Assembly: GCF_000204055.1 (NCBI RefSeq)
Contig: NW_006768807.1
Coordinates: 417,326-481,325 of the forward strand
Source: Melampsora larici-populina 98AG31
Lineage: Eukaryota; Basidiomycota; Pucciniomycetes; Pucciniales; Melampsoraceae
Reading direction: 5' to 3'
Length of the DNA: 64,000 nucleotides
Below are positions 34,198 through 46,798 of the stretch, in pieces. Each line of letters begins with the position of its first letter. Position 1 is the stretch's first letter. The notes beneath the pieces were generated by a model. That model was not told the DNA's origin and did no database searches. It saw only the letters and a list, made by a program, of their open reading frames with translations. The position numbers and the translations under genes were made by a program.

Positions 34198-34794
34198 ATG
34201 ATGGACAGTCATACGACATTGCTTCTAATGTGCTTGACTCTCTCAGGGCTAGTCTATCAAGTGATTTCAATCGGAACATTCATCAGGTGTTGTGACGCTA
34301 ATAAGGGCCCAGAACAGCAGCTGGGATGTGTTGGCGACAATTTTCATGTTGCAAACTGTCAGGGTAAAAATGTTGAACTTTCTTGTGAGAAAGTTGATTA
34401 TCTCGGTAATCAGGCAAAGTGTCCGAACGATCCGAGGAAGTACGCCTTTCCAGACAAAAGTCGATGTGAAGGCACCAAAACTCCTAGATGCGTAGACATT
34501 TCAGGACCGAATACCATTCAAGATTTACCAGTGGTACAAGAGCCAATTGGGAAGTTCATCAGATGTTGTGACGCTAATCAGGGTACGAAACGGCAATTGG
34601 GATGTGAAGGGGAAAATTTTACAAAGGCGACTTGTGGAGGTAAAGAGGTGGAATTGACTTGCATGGGTGTCGATTATATTGGAAACCAGGCTAGGTGTCC
34701 TGATGACAAAAGAAAGTTCCCCTTTCCCGAAAAGCATCAATGTAAAGATAAGAAGACACCCAGATGTGTTGATATAAGTAGTGTCACGAAGTGA
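34198..34794 (+). CDS. Secreted protein with two tandem cysteine-rich repeats
   Basis: 198 residues, intronless. ATGATG start: the second Met (34201) is equally possible. The signal peptide spans ~residues 1-26. Two repeats of ~75-80 residues follow (about 27-100 and 117-195), each reading FIRCCDAN-G---QLGC-G-NF---C-GK-VEL-C--VDY-GNQA-CP-D-RK--FP-K--C---KTPRCVDIS. Each has eight cysteines in the same spacing, joined by a short Pro/Thr-rich linker. The repeats arose by internal duplication. No known domain; a secreted apoplastic or haustorial effector-like role is conceivable but only inferred. A LINE relic lies 0.6 kb upstream. Confidence 0.75.
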   Translation: MMDSHTTLLLMCLTLSGLVYQVISIGTFIRCCDANKGPEQQLGCVGDNFHVANCQGKNVELSCEKVDYLGNQAKCPNDPRKYAFPDKSRCEGTKTPRCVDISGPNTIQDLPVVQEPIGKFIRCCDANQGTKRQLGCEGENFTKATCGGKEVELTCMGVDYIGNQARCPDDKRKFPFPEKHQCKDKKTPRCVDISSVTK

Positions 34795-35152
34795 TCACTT
34801 AGGCACATTGTCATGACGCGTATAGACGCTATTTACTTCAAGGAGCATTGGTGATATATCTTTTCTTACACCATGACGCGACTGTTGAGCCCTTCAGATC
34901 CATATGTAGAATACCCTCTTTTGTCGGTTGTTATTATTTCTCTATATCAAACTGCCTGATCTTTTTTCTTACCAGAACTTTCACAAGCACCGGGTTATAT
35001 TCCAAATGTGTATATCACAGGACATAAAATCATGTAAAATATTGAGAAAATCAATGATACAAATAGATAAACAAGAATAACAAGCAACTTCATCCAATTT
35101 GAATAACTTCTAGGTCTCATTCAACAAATTGAGAAATAAGTTCTCAACAAGC
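34795..35152. other. Convergent intergenic region
   Basis: 3' regions of the secreted repeat protein (+) and the catalase (-). AT-rich; no gene seen. Confidence 0.4.
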
Positions 35153-38100
35153 TCAAGTGGATGTCTGAATATTTTGATTGATCAACTTGCTCAAGTTTTC
35201 ATCAAGTCTAGAAAAGACTTCCAAGACATCAGATTTCACGCGTGAATTGGTAACTTTTGATAAACTGGAAGCCACATTGCTGATGAAGATGAAAAGATAG
35301 ATTAGTTCTGATGTTCTACCTTATATTTGATCGAATTCAAGTGAATGGGGATTGGATTAGGATGAAAATTTGATTCTTACCTGATAAAATGATTTTTCTG
35401 TTCTTCGCTCAGAGTACTCAAAAAGTGGCGAGGTTGTTCAAAGTCAATTTCTGTGACCTGATTATTTTTAAGGGGAGGTATTGTGAAGTTAGAACTATTT
35501 TCTAATCTTTCAAAAACATGTCATGAAATGACAAACCTGACTCATCGATCTCACCGCACCACCTACCCATGCAGTGTGATTTGAAACATCATATGGACTA
35601 GGTGGAAGATTGATACTTTGAAAGCTTGAAAGATAATTGGCTCTTGATCCTTGATTTCCTAAATAAGAAGCTTGCCCATCGCGTTGAAAGTTGGCTGTTC
35701 AATCAAAGTCATGTGATAAGCAACAATATCACAAGGAATCAGTGTATTGTGATTACAATAGTAAATTCTTGGAGATACTCACCAACTGGATTCATTGGAC
35801 AATTGATTGGAATTTGGTTGAAGTTGGTACCAAGGCGATATCTCTTTCAGAACAAATGTATAACAGAAATGAGTGAGTCCAAAACTTCAAAGTAATTTCA
35901 GCCATGTTCAATCAGCTTACCTGTGCATCAGGGTATGCAAAGAGTCTGGCTTGAAGTACTGGGTCCGCACTTGGCTCCCAACCATCCACAAGGTTTGAAG
36001 GTGAAAAAGCAAGTTGCTCAATCTACAAAATGTTAAGAATCATAACCATTGTTGAGTTTCAAAGTTGGCATAATCTTGATGTAACACTAACTCACCTCTG
36101 CAAAATAGTTTTCTGGATTCTAAGATATCAAGAGTGTAACAAGAACAAGAAAATTGAGTGATTTAGTTATTTATCTCCTGGTCAAGAAAATGAAACCTTA
36201 ATACACGCACTTGATTGAGAACAAATTCTCCAATCTCATGTGGCGGAACCATATCAACAGGCCATTCCTCTAAAGTATAACAAGATCTGTTTAGACCTAT
36301 CTTGGTGTTGTAGATTCTTTCAAAGAAAACCACTCAACTGGTCACATCAAGAACATTGTATTTGAATTTTTCAGCCTCAGCTGGAGTCAAAACTTGTGCC
36401 AAAAGTTTCCATGATGGAAATTGACCCTGATCAATGCGTTGGTATAGATCCTAGATAATGAAAATGAAATGAATTAGATATGATATTTTCAAGTACCGGG
36501 TCCGGTGTAAAGAGCCTTAACTCACCTGGGTTGCATAATCAGGATTTGTGCCCGAGATGTGTGTGGCAGCAGAGGCTGTTAAGTTATGAACACCTTGTTG
36601 ACTTATAGCTACAATCTTGACATATACCCAAGTTCCTTTTTAAAAAAATGTAAACCATTTCAGCTTATCGATACTTTTTCAAAGTTTAGATTGTCATGAT
36701 AATCTCCTGACCATCAGCTTTTACCCATCTATAAGAATGTCCTGCCCATGCATCCATATTGACAAAACCTGTACAGAGCGGAAAAGAATGAATGAGGATT
36801 TGAGAGAGATAATTCAAGATTGTTGAGCAAACAAGATGGGTTCTTGCTTACCATCAGGAGTTCCTAGGTCAGTGAAGACTCTCACAAATTCATAAAGTGA
36901 TTCTGGATGGGATCCCAAATAATCCCTATTTTAAACGTTTAAAACAGTGAACATCATGAGTACACTTTTCTCTCTTTGTTATGATAGGTGTAGAATTCCA
37001 GAACTGCTATCATGACTTACCAATACATGTTGGGGTCTTTGAGATGAGTCTGAGGATTGCGCTTCTGCGTGTGGGTAAAAAGTGGAAAGAGCGCTGGATC
37101 TCTTACTATAAGTCCAAGAATGTTTTTTCTCAGAGCTTTGTTCAAAGAATATTAATTTCATCTTTCCATTCACTCACAAAAGAAAACCGGACTATTGTTC
37201 ACTTTTAATAGAAGGAGCCAATGCAAAACATTGATGTCATCAATTACCGAATGAATATATTTGACAATCTATCAAGACACTTACTGACGAGATCCCAAAT
37301 CCCTTTTCCTGTTCGAAATCTGGTGTTCAAACTTTAGCGCTTCACTCAAACTCAAAAAAAACTGGCGACTTACTTGACAGCCACTCCCCTGTGTATCATA
37401 ATCAAGAGTCAGAGTTGAATTATCAATGTAATTTTGTGCAAAAGAGTTCTTACCTAGGATCACGCTCTTGGTCAGACGATCCACTTTCACCAGCTATAGT
37501 CGAGAACCGAACGCTTATAGGAGTTTTCTTTCCAACTGGTAACGATAAATATCACCGAATTCGTCAGTTTAGTACATCTTTCAAGTTTTATGCTTATAGA
37601 GTATTTGATGTGAGACCAAAGGAGATGATTTTAAACGCACTTTCTGAAAAGAGGTCCATCATCGTATGATTTTTTGCAAAATCAGTCGTCACCGTAAAGA
37701 CACCATGGGCTCCAGCTTAGATTATCAAAATGGAAATTAAAATGTTCCATAAGTTTGCATCAACTGTAAATATTAGAAACTCAACTGAAGTAAACATTTG
37801 ATAAACTTACCTCCTTTTGCATGCACCACTCGTTCTGGAATTCTTTCACGTACAAGACTGGCCAAGTTTTCAATCAAGTGAATGTCCTGCAATAAGACCG
37901 GGCCTAATTGTACCACATTTTATCGTTCAATGTACTATAAGGACAATGCATCAAATGACTCCTAGATTAAAATCACTCACCATCCTCTCCAACTCGTTGA
38001 GTAGCAGTCGGTTGTGCATATGCTTGTCCATTTGATCGGGTATAAATCACTGAACCCGAAGGTAAAGTGGAAGTTTGAGTCTGAAGTACAAGCTGCGTTT

Positions 38101-38263
38101 GAAAATCTTGATGGCCCGGACCAATAGTGTGATTCGATTGATTTGGTGGATGATGTGAGGTATTGTATAACTCTGGTTGTGGCACTCCGCCTGGCCAAGC
38201 TAATCCCATCTTAGCTCCAACCCAGAAACATATCATGATCGTTGAAATGGTGATCTGCGTCAT
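35153..38263 (-). CDS. Secreted catalase, intron-rich
   Basis: Decomposes hydrogen peroxide to water and oxygen with a haem. Start chosen at the first ATG (38263), giving [20 protein letters not shown] and a signal peptide; a 5' UTR of ~90 nt follows a TATA box. First exons: 38263-37981, 37903-37811, from 37715; about 14 exons in all, including one of ~16 nt near 37375-37390. Catalase landmarks in order: [38 protein letters not shown] (catalytic His), [35 protein letters not shown] (Asn), [42 protein letters not shown]...[24 protein letters not shown] (haem Tyr) and [16 protein letters not shown]. No C-terminal large-subunit domain; a ~100-residue tail ends at 35153. Probably handles host-derived peroxide outside the cell (inference). 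Confidence 0.88.
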
Positions 38264-38380
38264 CTTTTTTTGTAAATCTCTATCTGAACGATGAAAACAA
38301 GCAAGTACTCTCTTTGCAAAAAAATTCAAAATTTTTTCTGCGAAGGTGAGGAGTCATCAAATAACATCCATTTCGATCCC

Positions 38381-38388
38381 TTTATATA
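38381..38388 (-). promoter_or_regulatory. TATA box of the catalase gene
   Basis: TATATAAA on the minus strand about 120 bp upstream of the catalase ATG; no competing ATG occurs between it and 38263. Confidence 0.55.
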
Positions 38389-38752
38389 TCCTCCACTTTC
38401 ATTTCAAAGGCCCTCATCGAAACTTGCTGCTCAAAACAAGGAATCCGAGGCTATGCAAACTTCCAAGAAGTCTCTAAATCAGTATTTTATAAAACTTATC
38501 ACGCATTCAAAACTCGCAACTCATCTTTCCACCTTCTTACTCAAAAACTTTTCCAATCATGTCTATGATCTACACTGCGTCAAACTTTTCTCCTGATTTA
38601 CGCTGTTTTCATATTACAATAATATTTTCCACATCTGAATTGTTCAAATTCGAAAACACGCTTCAAGTTTCAACTTCAGTTTGACTGCTCATCAAAACAC
38701 TTTCTCCAATTTCGTATTTGATCGGTCCTCATGATTAAAATCATAGCCTTAC

Positions 38753-38914
38753 ATCCTGCGGAAGCTCTTACCAATCAATATTGACCCCCGGATCTTCCCC
38801 TGCCCCTCAAAGAAGTCTCAGATCGACTATTTAGACACCACCCCCGAGGGAGCTGTCGATGAGATCGAGGCGCAGTTGAAGGAGACCATGAACGGGATTA
38901 TAGAAATACATTGA
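38753..38914 (+). pseudogene. Short GC-rich coding-like fragment
   Basis: A 53-codon open stretch without a start (LRKLLPINIDPRIFPCPSKK ... TTPEGAVDEIEAQLKETMNG) ending in TGA. Base composition is clearly richer in G+C than its flanks and the protein looks genuine. It may be a captured exon or gene relic. I do not recognise the family. Confidence 0.3.
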
Positions 38915-39846
38915 GAAAGTTGATTGATAAGTTTCAATTATTTCTTTGATGACCTCATGGTTAGAGCCTGGCGATTGATTGATAAGGCTAGAGGAACTAT
39001 GCAAAGGTTACATTTTTGTAGTTGAAAATCGTAAAATCAATCGATCTAGTTCATTTATCTTGATGATTAGATGGCTGATCAAGATTTTCATTCGTTAAGC
39101 AAACACGTCTATCTACATCGTCATCTTCAATTCTTAGCTTTTGAAGGCATATAGGCGTCCAAGTTTTGTCGCAGAATACGTTTTGCTTTCGAAAGGATTA
39201 CTCAAGAATTGCGTTAGTTGCAATTTATTCTTTATCGTGTGGTCACTTTCTTGTACTATGCTATTAATTCCTCTTTTAGGTTGAAGCAAAAAACCCATTT
39301 CAAAAATGTTGAAATGCAGCCTAGGGATGCTGATCAAGGTTTTCGCTGTACGCTATTGTACATGGCTTACATAGTCCGTACTAATTACCAGCTTACAGAG
39401 AAATTTACGGGCATTGCGGGAGATACTCTTGCTTTGATAATCTTGACTGGATATGGGCTACTTACTGGATATGGCCTACTTGCTTGACTCAGCCAGGGGG
39501 TTTCAGGAAGGTGAATCGATGTTCATTCAACAATTTCATATAAGAGTCTAAAGATTGTGTTAAACAGTTCAAATCAAGGTGCGGCCATCATATCTTCCTC
39601 GTTATCTTGGTTCAAAATTCGCCTGCCTTGACGTTATCGTTCACGGTTCACTCGACATTATGTAGCTGTGCATCAGTACATTGGCCATCAGTACATTGCT
39701 GAAATCACCCGCTCAAACAATGGGCCGGAATACTGTGACATAGGGAAATGGTGGGCATCGCATTAAACCCAATCAGTGTCTAATTTAGCATCCAATGCCT
39801 ATTAATTAATCACAGCAATTGAACAAGATCAGCAGAATATAGGCAT
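38915..39846. other. Intergenic region
   Basis: No gene seen; the plus frame at 39218-39487 has no supporting feature. Confidence 0.3.
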
Positions 39847-41403
39847 TCAAAGGGAACGGGCGTTGATTACAGGGAAGGAACTAACCATGATCTCATCCGG
39901 CTTCAAGTTATCAATTGCAAAACATTTGATTCCATATGCTTCAAAGTCTTGAATCAAGCTCAGAGGAAGCTCATTCTCAGGAAAGCAGTGAGGAATCTTT
40001 CGATCTCGGAGAGGGCTTGGGTGAGGGAAGCGGACATCAGATCGAGTTCGAAAAAGACATTGTCTCAAGTTGGGTAAATTTCGAAAAAGGCCCTCCTCGC
40101 GTGATGTAGTTGAAGGGTTGGAGCGTTTTCCTTTGGGAGCATGCTCGAAGAAGTGGAGCCATGAACTAAGGGTGTACTCAATAGGAAATACCAGGGTTCG
40201 TGCATGTCGAAGTATTGGCCAACAGAACCAGCCTTCATATGCGTCAAAGCTTGGTAAGTATAGACACATGGAATCCCAGGGAACAGTTGAAACTACACAG
40301 AGCCGCGGACACTCCAACAAAAGAGGGGCGCCGGGCCATTGATGACACATACTGCCAGTGAATAAGCCTTCCAAAGTATCTTTAACAGCTGTTATCACAG
40401 GTAGAAGTCCACTACCATTTTGATCAGCTGCGTAGCATTCAATGACCTTCAAGCTTGATCGTGCCTTCTCACAGATGTTGACAATCCCGCGGAGGTCTGA
40501 ATAATCGTCAGGGTTAACTTCATCGTGAGTGTCTTCTATTTCCTTCGAATATTCGTAGAGGAATTCCAAATAGCGCAATTTTGTCAGAGCTGACTTTGAA
40601 AACGTCATGGAAGGTACACCAGTATATCCGATCCTTAACTCTTCAAGATCAGGGACGGCCTCTAGAAGATTGACTAGGTTTGAAGATCCCACCGGAGTAT
40701 CAGACTCTACGATAAGTTCTGTGATCGATTTGGCAATCCTCACAGCATTCACTAGTGGGTTTGGACAGTTCACTGATGAGTAGAATCTCAACTTGAGTGT
40801 TTCAAGGTTCTCGCAGAATAGTCGTATCAACTCGGTAGCCTCGTGGATAGACACATGTGGGTTGCTGGCCAAGCGCTGCTGGTTCTCTCGAGGATCAACT
40901 TCATTGGCTTCTCCTACTGCTATTTCCCCCCCGGTGCGATACAAATCAAAAACCGGACTCTGTCAGAATTTGTTGACTGTAGACTTTTGAGTCAGGAATA
41001 ACCAAGATGTAAGGGATGCGGCATTCTTGCCTTTGTCAGGTTTTTCGTTTGCTTTTGCGATGATGTCCTCAACCAAATTGACCAGTTCAAGTCGACGAAC
41101 AGGAAAGTGCCGAGGTGGAGAGTCAGGAATGTAAGAAAAGATTGTATTCCAATCCTGAAGGAAATTTTGTGCTTGAATGGTGTTCGTAATACGGATCGAC
41201 GAGAAAGCAATTGGTAGGGCGATATCTGACCAAGATTTACAAACTAAACGAAGGTCGAAAAGAGGCTGATAATTGGGATGTCGGAACGCTCTTCCATCTA
41301 CTTCAAGTTGGCTTTCACACAGAGTGAAAATCTGGGCCAAGATTTCAGCGGGAAGAGACTTGAAAGCAGTCTTTGAGAGACTATTGTCTGGCGCGCTCGA
41401 CAT
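39847..41403 (-). pseudogene. F-box/leucine-rich-type gene interrupted by one in-frame TGA
   Basis: Two frames in the same register, 41403-40966 and 40962-39847, are separated by a single TGA at 40965-40963. The first begins with an F-box (FKSLPAEILAQIFTLCE ... DLRLVCKSWSDIALPIAF, residues 13-67). The second has LRR-like segments (LETLKLRFYSSV, LEELRIGYTGVPSM, SSLKVIECYAA). Together ~518 codons, the size of the lineage-expanded fungal F-box proteins that recruit substrates to SCF ubiquitin ligases. I found no intron with acceptable splice sites that removes the TGA. Most likely a recent nonsense allele or a sequence error; an unusual intron or readthrough is less likely. Confidence 0.65.
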
Positions 41404-41707
41404 GGTCCAGAAGGTGGTGTCTGTCTAGGAAATGTGGGTGAAGTTATATTTATGGAGTAGAAACAAGCTCAGCAGACATAAAAGAGGCGACAAGGAAAGA
41501 CGGGATGAGGAAGCCAACAAGATGCTTATCAAGCCCCGTGCGGTCGGATTGGGACCGGAAGAGCAACTCTACGGTCCATTACGGGCGGTGGAAGAGACTG
41601 CCGGAGCACACGTCGCACGGGGTCAGATCACCGTGCCTGAAGGACGGCGGCTGACTAACTCGGGGTCGGCCCAAAGTTTAAAAATGTGGCGCAGAGCAGA
41701 TTTCTCC
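41404..41707. other. Intergenic region
   Basis: Promoter side of the F-box gene up to the target repeat of the 2.2-kb element; nothing else seen. Confidence 0.35.
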
Positions 41708-41713
41708 TCCTAC

Positions 41714-43925
41714 TATGGTGTACGTGTAGACTCATACTGACATATAAACATGACATGGGTAAAACATGTAATTTTTCCATGTCATGTTTGGTCGAAATTC
41801 ATCCCCAAGCCAAATACCGTACGACACGACTCATACTGACACACATCGACATGGATTTTTGATTTACAAATCCCGTGTCGTAACATGAGTCATCTTGTAC
41901 ATCGTACCGTCCAGGAAGTGTCATACTGACACAACATGACACCAAATGTAAATTTCTCCAGAATATTGCGTTCGGATCGGACTATCCAATAATTGAACTC
42001 CATCAATTTCATTCAACTTTTCCACTTCACCCCACAGCCTCTTGACAACGTCCTTTTATCTCCTTCAACTCCTCATCTCCATTTCTCAGTGGTCTATTTT
42101 TTAATTTCATTGCAGATTTTTATTATACTTTCCTCTGATGTGACAGATGATTTGCCTACTTCATAATGGCTATGGGTGGTGTTGAGATTGAGTGATGACT
42201 ACAACATTAAGATTGAATGTCCAATCCAATCATTCTCAATTGTTATATGATGTCAATATACACTTTACCAAATGGCAAAAGAGTCAACAACAGATCATTA
42301 TGGTTTATGTCAAGCTTTTTGATTGACTGTTTGGTAAAGCGTAGAACCAACTCTAGCTTTTTGGATCTGCCCCTTAAAAAAGCAGTGGATCAAAAAAGTG
42401 TTTTTGTGTAACACTTTTTGGCAAGAGTTCCAAAAGGGCCCTTATCTAGGGCCCCATCTTCTTTTGCAAAGGTAATTATAAATTAGAACAAGTGCAAAGT
42501 GAATTACAAGTTAGAACTAGGGAAATAAATCAAGAAACAATTTGAGGAGAGAAACAATAATAAACATCTAAAAATGACGCAGACTTCTTGTTCATGTTCT
42601 ATACTTCTCCTTATCACTGATCCACAGAAAAATCTCATCAGTTAAAGATTCCTTATAGTCAGATAGCCACCCACTTTCAGTGTCCATCCCACACTTGGAT
42701 CATGATAATTAGGCTTGCGTAAGGTCTGCGTCGGACCCTACCCACAAGAATCTGGTGCGTGAAGCCAACCCAGTCTTGGGGAGGACAGGTACAGTTGAAC
42801 CTCAGCAGTGACCGTGAATCATCATGATCCAAAACCAATTTGATAGAGGAATGGAGATCAAGTAGTTCCGCATTCACATAGTGAAGAATGAACATGCAAG
42901 ATCTGATTCCATCCTCTATCAAATTGGCCTGTGAGACTTCTGCGTGTACTGGTATCTGACCATCATGGAAGAAAGAATTAAGTTTTATCCCACATCATCA
43001 TTGTGATTTAAATGGATAAATCTAAAGATAAAAAAGTTGCATTACTTTGAAGAAATTGAAATGAATTGTTTTGAATTTAATAAATGAGATGGCTTGTTTT
43101 GATTGTTTTGATTAGAAACTAAAGATTCAGTGTAATTTGGTTTGATTGAATGATGAACAGTTGAGATGATTGAGTTTAGGTGAATCAGATGGAGACAATC
43201 GATTTTGATTGGATCAGATGGAGTCTGGAAATGATCAATATCGATTGGATCCGATGAAAGCAATCGATTTCAATTGAATCGGATGAAAACAATCGATTTC
43301 GATTGAATCGGATGAAAACGATTGATTTTGATTGAATCGGATGAAAGCGATTGACTTTGATTGAATCAGATGGAGATTGTTTTTGTGCCTAATCACAAAA
43401 AAATGTTAAACCATTGTTAGCTAAGAAATAACAAATGGATTGAAAGGGGGTGGACTGAGAAGAGGAATCTAAACCTGAGAAAGAGAACAGTCCAATAATT
43501 GAACAGAAAAGAAAGTGACTTTTGATGGAAACTTGATGAGTTCCAAGTTTAATATTGTGAGTACTTCAAAGATAGAAGGAGTTGAAATACTTACTCAAAG
43601 AAACAAAAGTGAAGGAGGGAATGTTTGAGTTGGTAGGTGGGAACGGTTGACTATGTACCGGTGGTGAATCGGGTAAAGCTATTAGATGCAAGATGGTGTC
43701 ATGTTTTTGTCAGTATGGCACTTCTCGGCCATCAGACCGTCCGCCATGACTCATGTTATGACACGGTTTTTTTAAATCAAAAATCCATGTCAATGTGTGT
43801 CAGTATGAGTCGTGTCGTATGGTATTTGGCTCGGGGATGAATTTCAACCAAACATGACATGGAAAAATTACATGTTTTACCCATGTCATGTTTATATGTC
43901 AGTATGAGTCTACACGTACACCATA
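41714..43925. mobile_element. 2.2-kb non-autonomous element with ~230-bp inverted repeats
   Basis: The left arm (41714-41942) and the reverse of the right arm (43690-43925) are ~90% identical, beginning TATGGTGTACGTGTAGACTC. A CATACTGACA motif recurs several times within each arm. The 6-bp direct repeat TCCTAC abuts both ends (41708-41713 and 43926-43931). The interior has no transposase, only AT-rich sequence, a short inverted pair (AATTTGATAGAGGAATGGA near 42838 and its near-reverse near 42907) and a minisatellite. Superfamily not determined. Confidence 0.8.
43188..43378. repeat. ~29-bp minisatellite within the 2.2-kb element
   Basis: Five to six tandem copies of a unit close to CGATTGAATCGGATGAAAAC plus AATCGATTT, with purine substitutions. 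It lies near the right arm of the element. Confidence 0.8.
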
Positions 43926-43931
43926 TCCTAC

Positions 43932-46798
43932 ATCCCCTTTTCATTGTTGCTCAACAGTCTCTTTTGCTCCTCACTCTTGAGCACTATTCAGCTCTTGAGT
44001 CTTTCTCTCCCACCCACCTCCCGGGGAAGAGAAGCCCCCTCCTTGTTGTTTTTCTCACTTCACAGAAGGCGGGATTTTGTTAAAAGGCTTTGATTTTGGC
44101 CTTTTCCGCCCTCCCTGGGGGTAACCCACACCACTCCTGCTACTTGTCCGGATATGTTGGATAGGTTCTAGGGGTTGGTTACAATTTCGGAGTATACTAA
44201 TAGATCCTCCCCAAGTAATCCACCCTCTGATGAAGCGTGTAGCTAGAAATAGCAACTTATACGCTCACCACAGCTCAGCCTCCATCCTATCTCTACTGTC
44301 TGAGTGATGAATCATACAGTGCCACACTTTCTTAGCTTAAAAAGCTACTTGTCCCGGTCGATTCAACAACTCAGTATGGCTATCACTGTTGCCCCATGCC
44401 ATAAGCAACTTTATTTTTCCCCTGTGACTCCGGTTGACACTATGATAGGGGATTAGGGTGGGGGATCAGATACCTGAACCTTGCAAGAAATTCCCTGCCA
44501 ATCTGCTCAAGTTTTGTGGTCAAATTGAGCAAGCATTTGTAAATTGACTGTATCTTGAATGAAAACTTCTCATAAACAACAAGACATAGTCAAAAGAAAA
44601 GAAGAAGGATTATTTGACACCCAATATGAAAACAGACTCTGTTGCTTCAACTAGATGACCAGTTCTCTGAGGTAAACTAGTCCTTCTCTTTTTTGACTTC
44701 TTTAGTAAGTGTTGTATGCAATAAAAGCCATTAATCACTTGAAAATAATGATATGATGGCGGTCAAATTGGACAAAACAACAAATATGCAAAAATCACAA
44801 TGAAACACCCCCTGAAAGCCCCGTTGAGCATATCCCAAGCTCAAGTCCATTGCTACAATCACCAAAATCACACTTGAGTTTTGTTTGTTTTCACTCAATA
44901 TTGTTTGTTTGTTCATCTGTCTTCTCACATCCATTTGCAAATCATTTTTCTTCCATCAGTCTGTGGCAAATTTTGCATCCCCAGATCATAGTAAATCATT
45001 GGCTTTGGTAACCTTTTTATAGGAATTAGTCTCAGTCCACTCATGACCTACACACATTGGATTTGAAGAGCTGTGATGTTCTATAATATCCAATCTTATC
45101 CAATATTCTCTTCCAGAGACATCATTATTTATATTGTTTGTTCAGTAAATAAAACAGTGTGATTCAAGACAACAATTTTTGTTGTCGCACAATTGATTTG
45201 TCACAACTGATCAGGAGATCTACAGTAATTGCTTAAAGATCTGTGTTTATTGGGATGGTGTTAGGATAGTATTTACAATGATCTAAGACAGCAATTTCCT
45301 GTTTCACACATGTGTTGATTCACCACATCTAATGGAGCAATCTCCGTTGATTATCCTCACAAATTGTATTAATAGTTTTATTGGTTGTAATCAATTTTGA
45401 TGAATCAATTAAAGAAGCACAAGAAGTACATATTCAATCTTATAAAAGTTGAAGATTTGTTTGAATCATGAGAAATCAATAAGAAAGAATATACATTTTT
45501 TTTGCTCAAGCATAGGTCTAAATCACAGGGCTTCTGTACTACTCTAGTCACCAACCTTGAGTGTCAGAGTCTTTCCAACACATGAGCAAACTGTCAGAAT
45601 ATATGTTCTATGCTCGGCTCATGTGTATCACTCTTTGACAGTCAGGCCCAAAAGACATTACAAGGATACCTTGCAGTCCCCTGAGCAATGTCCTTGGAGA
45701 AGATGAAGAACAGACACCCTGAGCTTTCACCTGTACAATTGACCATTGTTTTATGAGTAAGGAGATATCAATTTGATTGTAAAGATTGATTAAAGAAGCT
45801 TTTTGAAAAGTTTACACAGAAATGAGTCATCTTCCATCCCCAGATACAAGGCGGGTTTCTTCATTTTGTCATACAATGCCAAATTTGATCAAAAATCATG
45901 GGTTCTTTCTTACTTGTCTTATATAACTTTTCTTAAACTCTTCAGATATGTTTAAAGATTTTTTTTGCATATTATGACGTCAATGATTCTGTGTCAATTG
46001 AAATTCAAGGGAAATGAAGGGTTTTGAAGTACAAGTGATTCTTCTGAGGTAGGTGGATATTTATTATGCTGAACGCTCAACGTTGGCGCTTCTGAATTTC
46101 TTGATTCACAAGAGATCTTTTCGAAATCAATAAGATTCAATGATGAATGTTCAACGTTGCTTTTACTGGATTTCTTGATACAATTTTTTTGCGGTTGAGA
46201 CAAGCTTAGAGAAACACAGACTACAAAAGACTACCTATAAGGAATATTAGGTAGGGAATATCAAGAGATTTGTATTGAAGACTTAATCACCACTCTAGAT
46301 CACAGAATAGAATCATAATCATAGAACAAAAAAAGATACAAGGAGTAATAACATAATTGTTGCAGTGACCATAAAAAGTGAAAGTTCAAGGTAAGCGTGT
46401 AATACGGCCTGCCCCATACGTTCCAAAAAAAGAAGACACACCTTTCTCCACGACAAACTTTCACCATGAAAAAGAAGCCAAACAATCTCTTGCTCCACGC
46501 GGTATCTCACCCACTGAACAACAATAAAAATCAATGACAAGTTATGAAAATGAGCAAACACCAATCCATTCCATAAACCAAACCAAACCAAGCCCGTACA
46601 TGTTCCTCAAACTTTAACCACCTCAAGCTTCTTAACCACTATCACCAGAACCGGAACCAGAGACCGGGAGGACTGTCCCGATCTCTTGTTCCAACTCGAA
46701 TATCGGAACGGGATTTAGAAGAAGAGTTTGGTAAAGAAACTTTAGGTAGTTTGAGGAAACCGGATGGGTATGGTTTGGGCTATGATGATAATTGGTAT
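43932..46798. other. Long AT-rich region without recognised genes
   Basis: No convincing gene. A minus frame at 45994-46203 includes a short partial direct repeat (ACGTT...GATTTCTTGAT, twice between 46080 and 46180). Nothing recognisable elsewhere. Confidence 0.3.

Noticed and set aside
42690..42930. Possible structured RNA or tRNA inside the 2.2-kb element
   Set aside because: A short inverted pair is present, but no tRNA A/B boxes or cloverleaf could be formed.
43188..43378. CRISPR-like array
   Set aside because: Units are contiguous without spacers and the genome is eukaryotic; this is a minisatellite.
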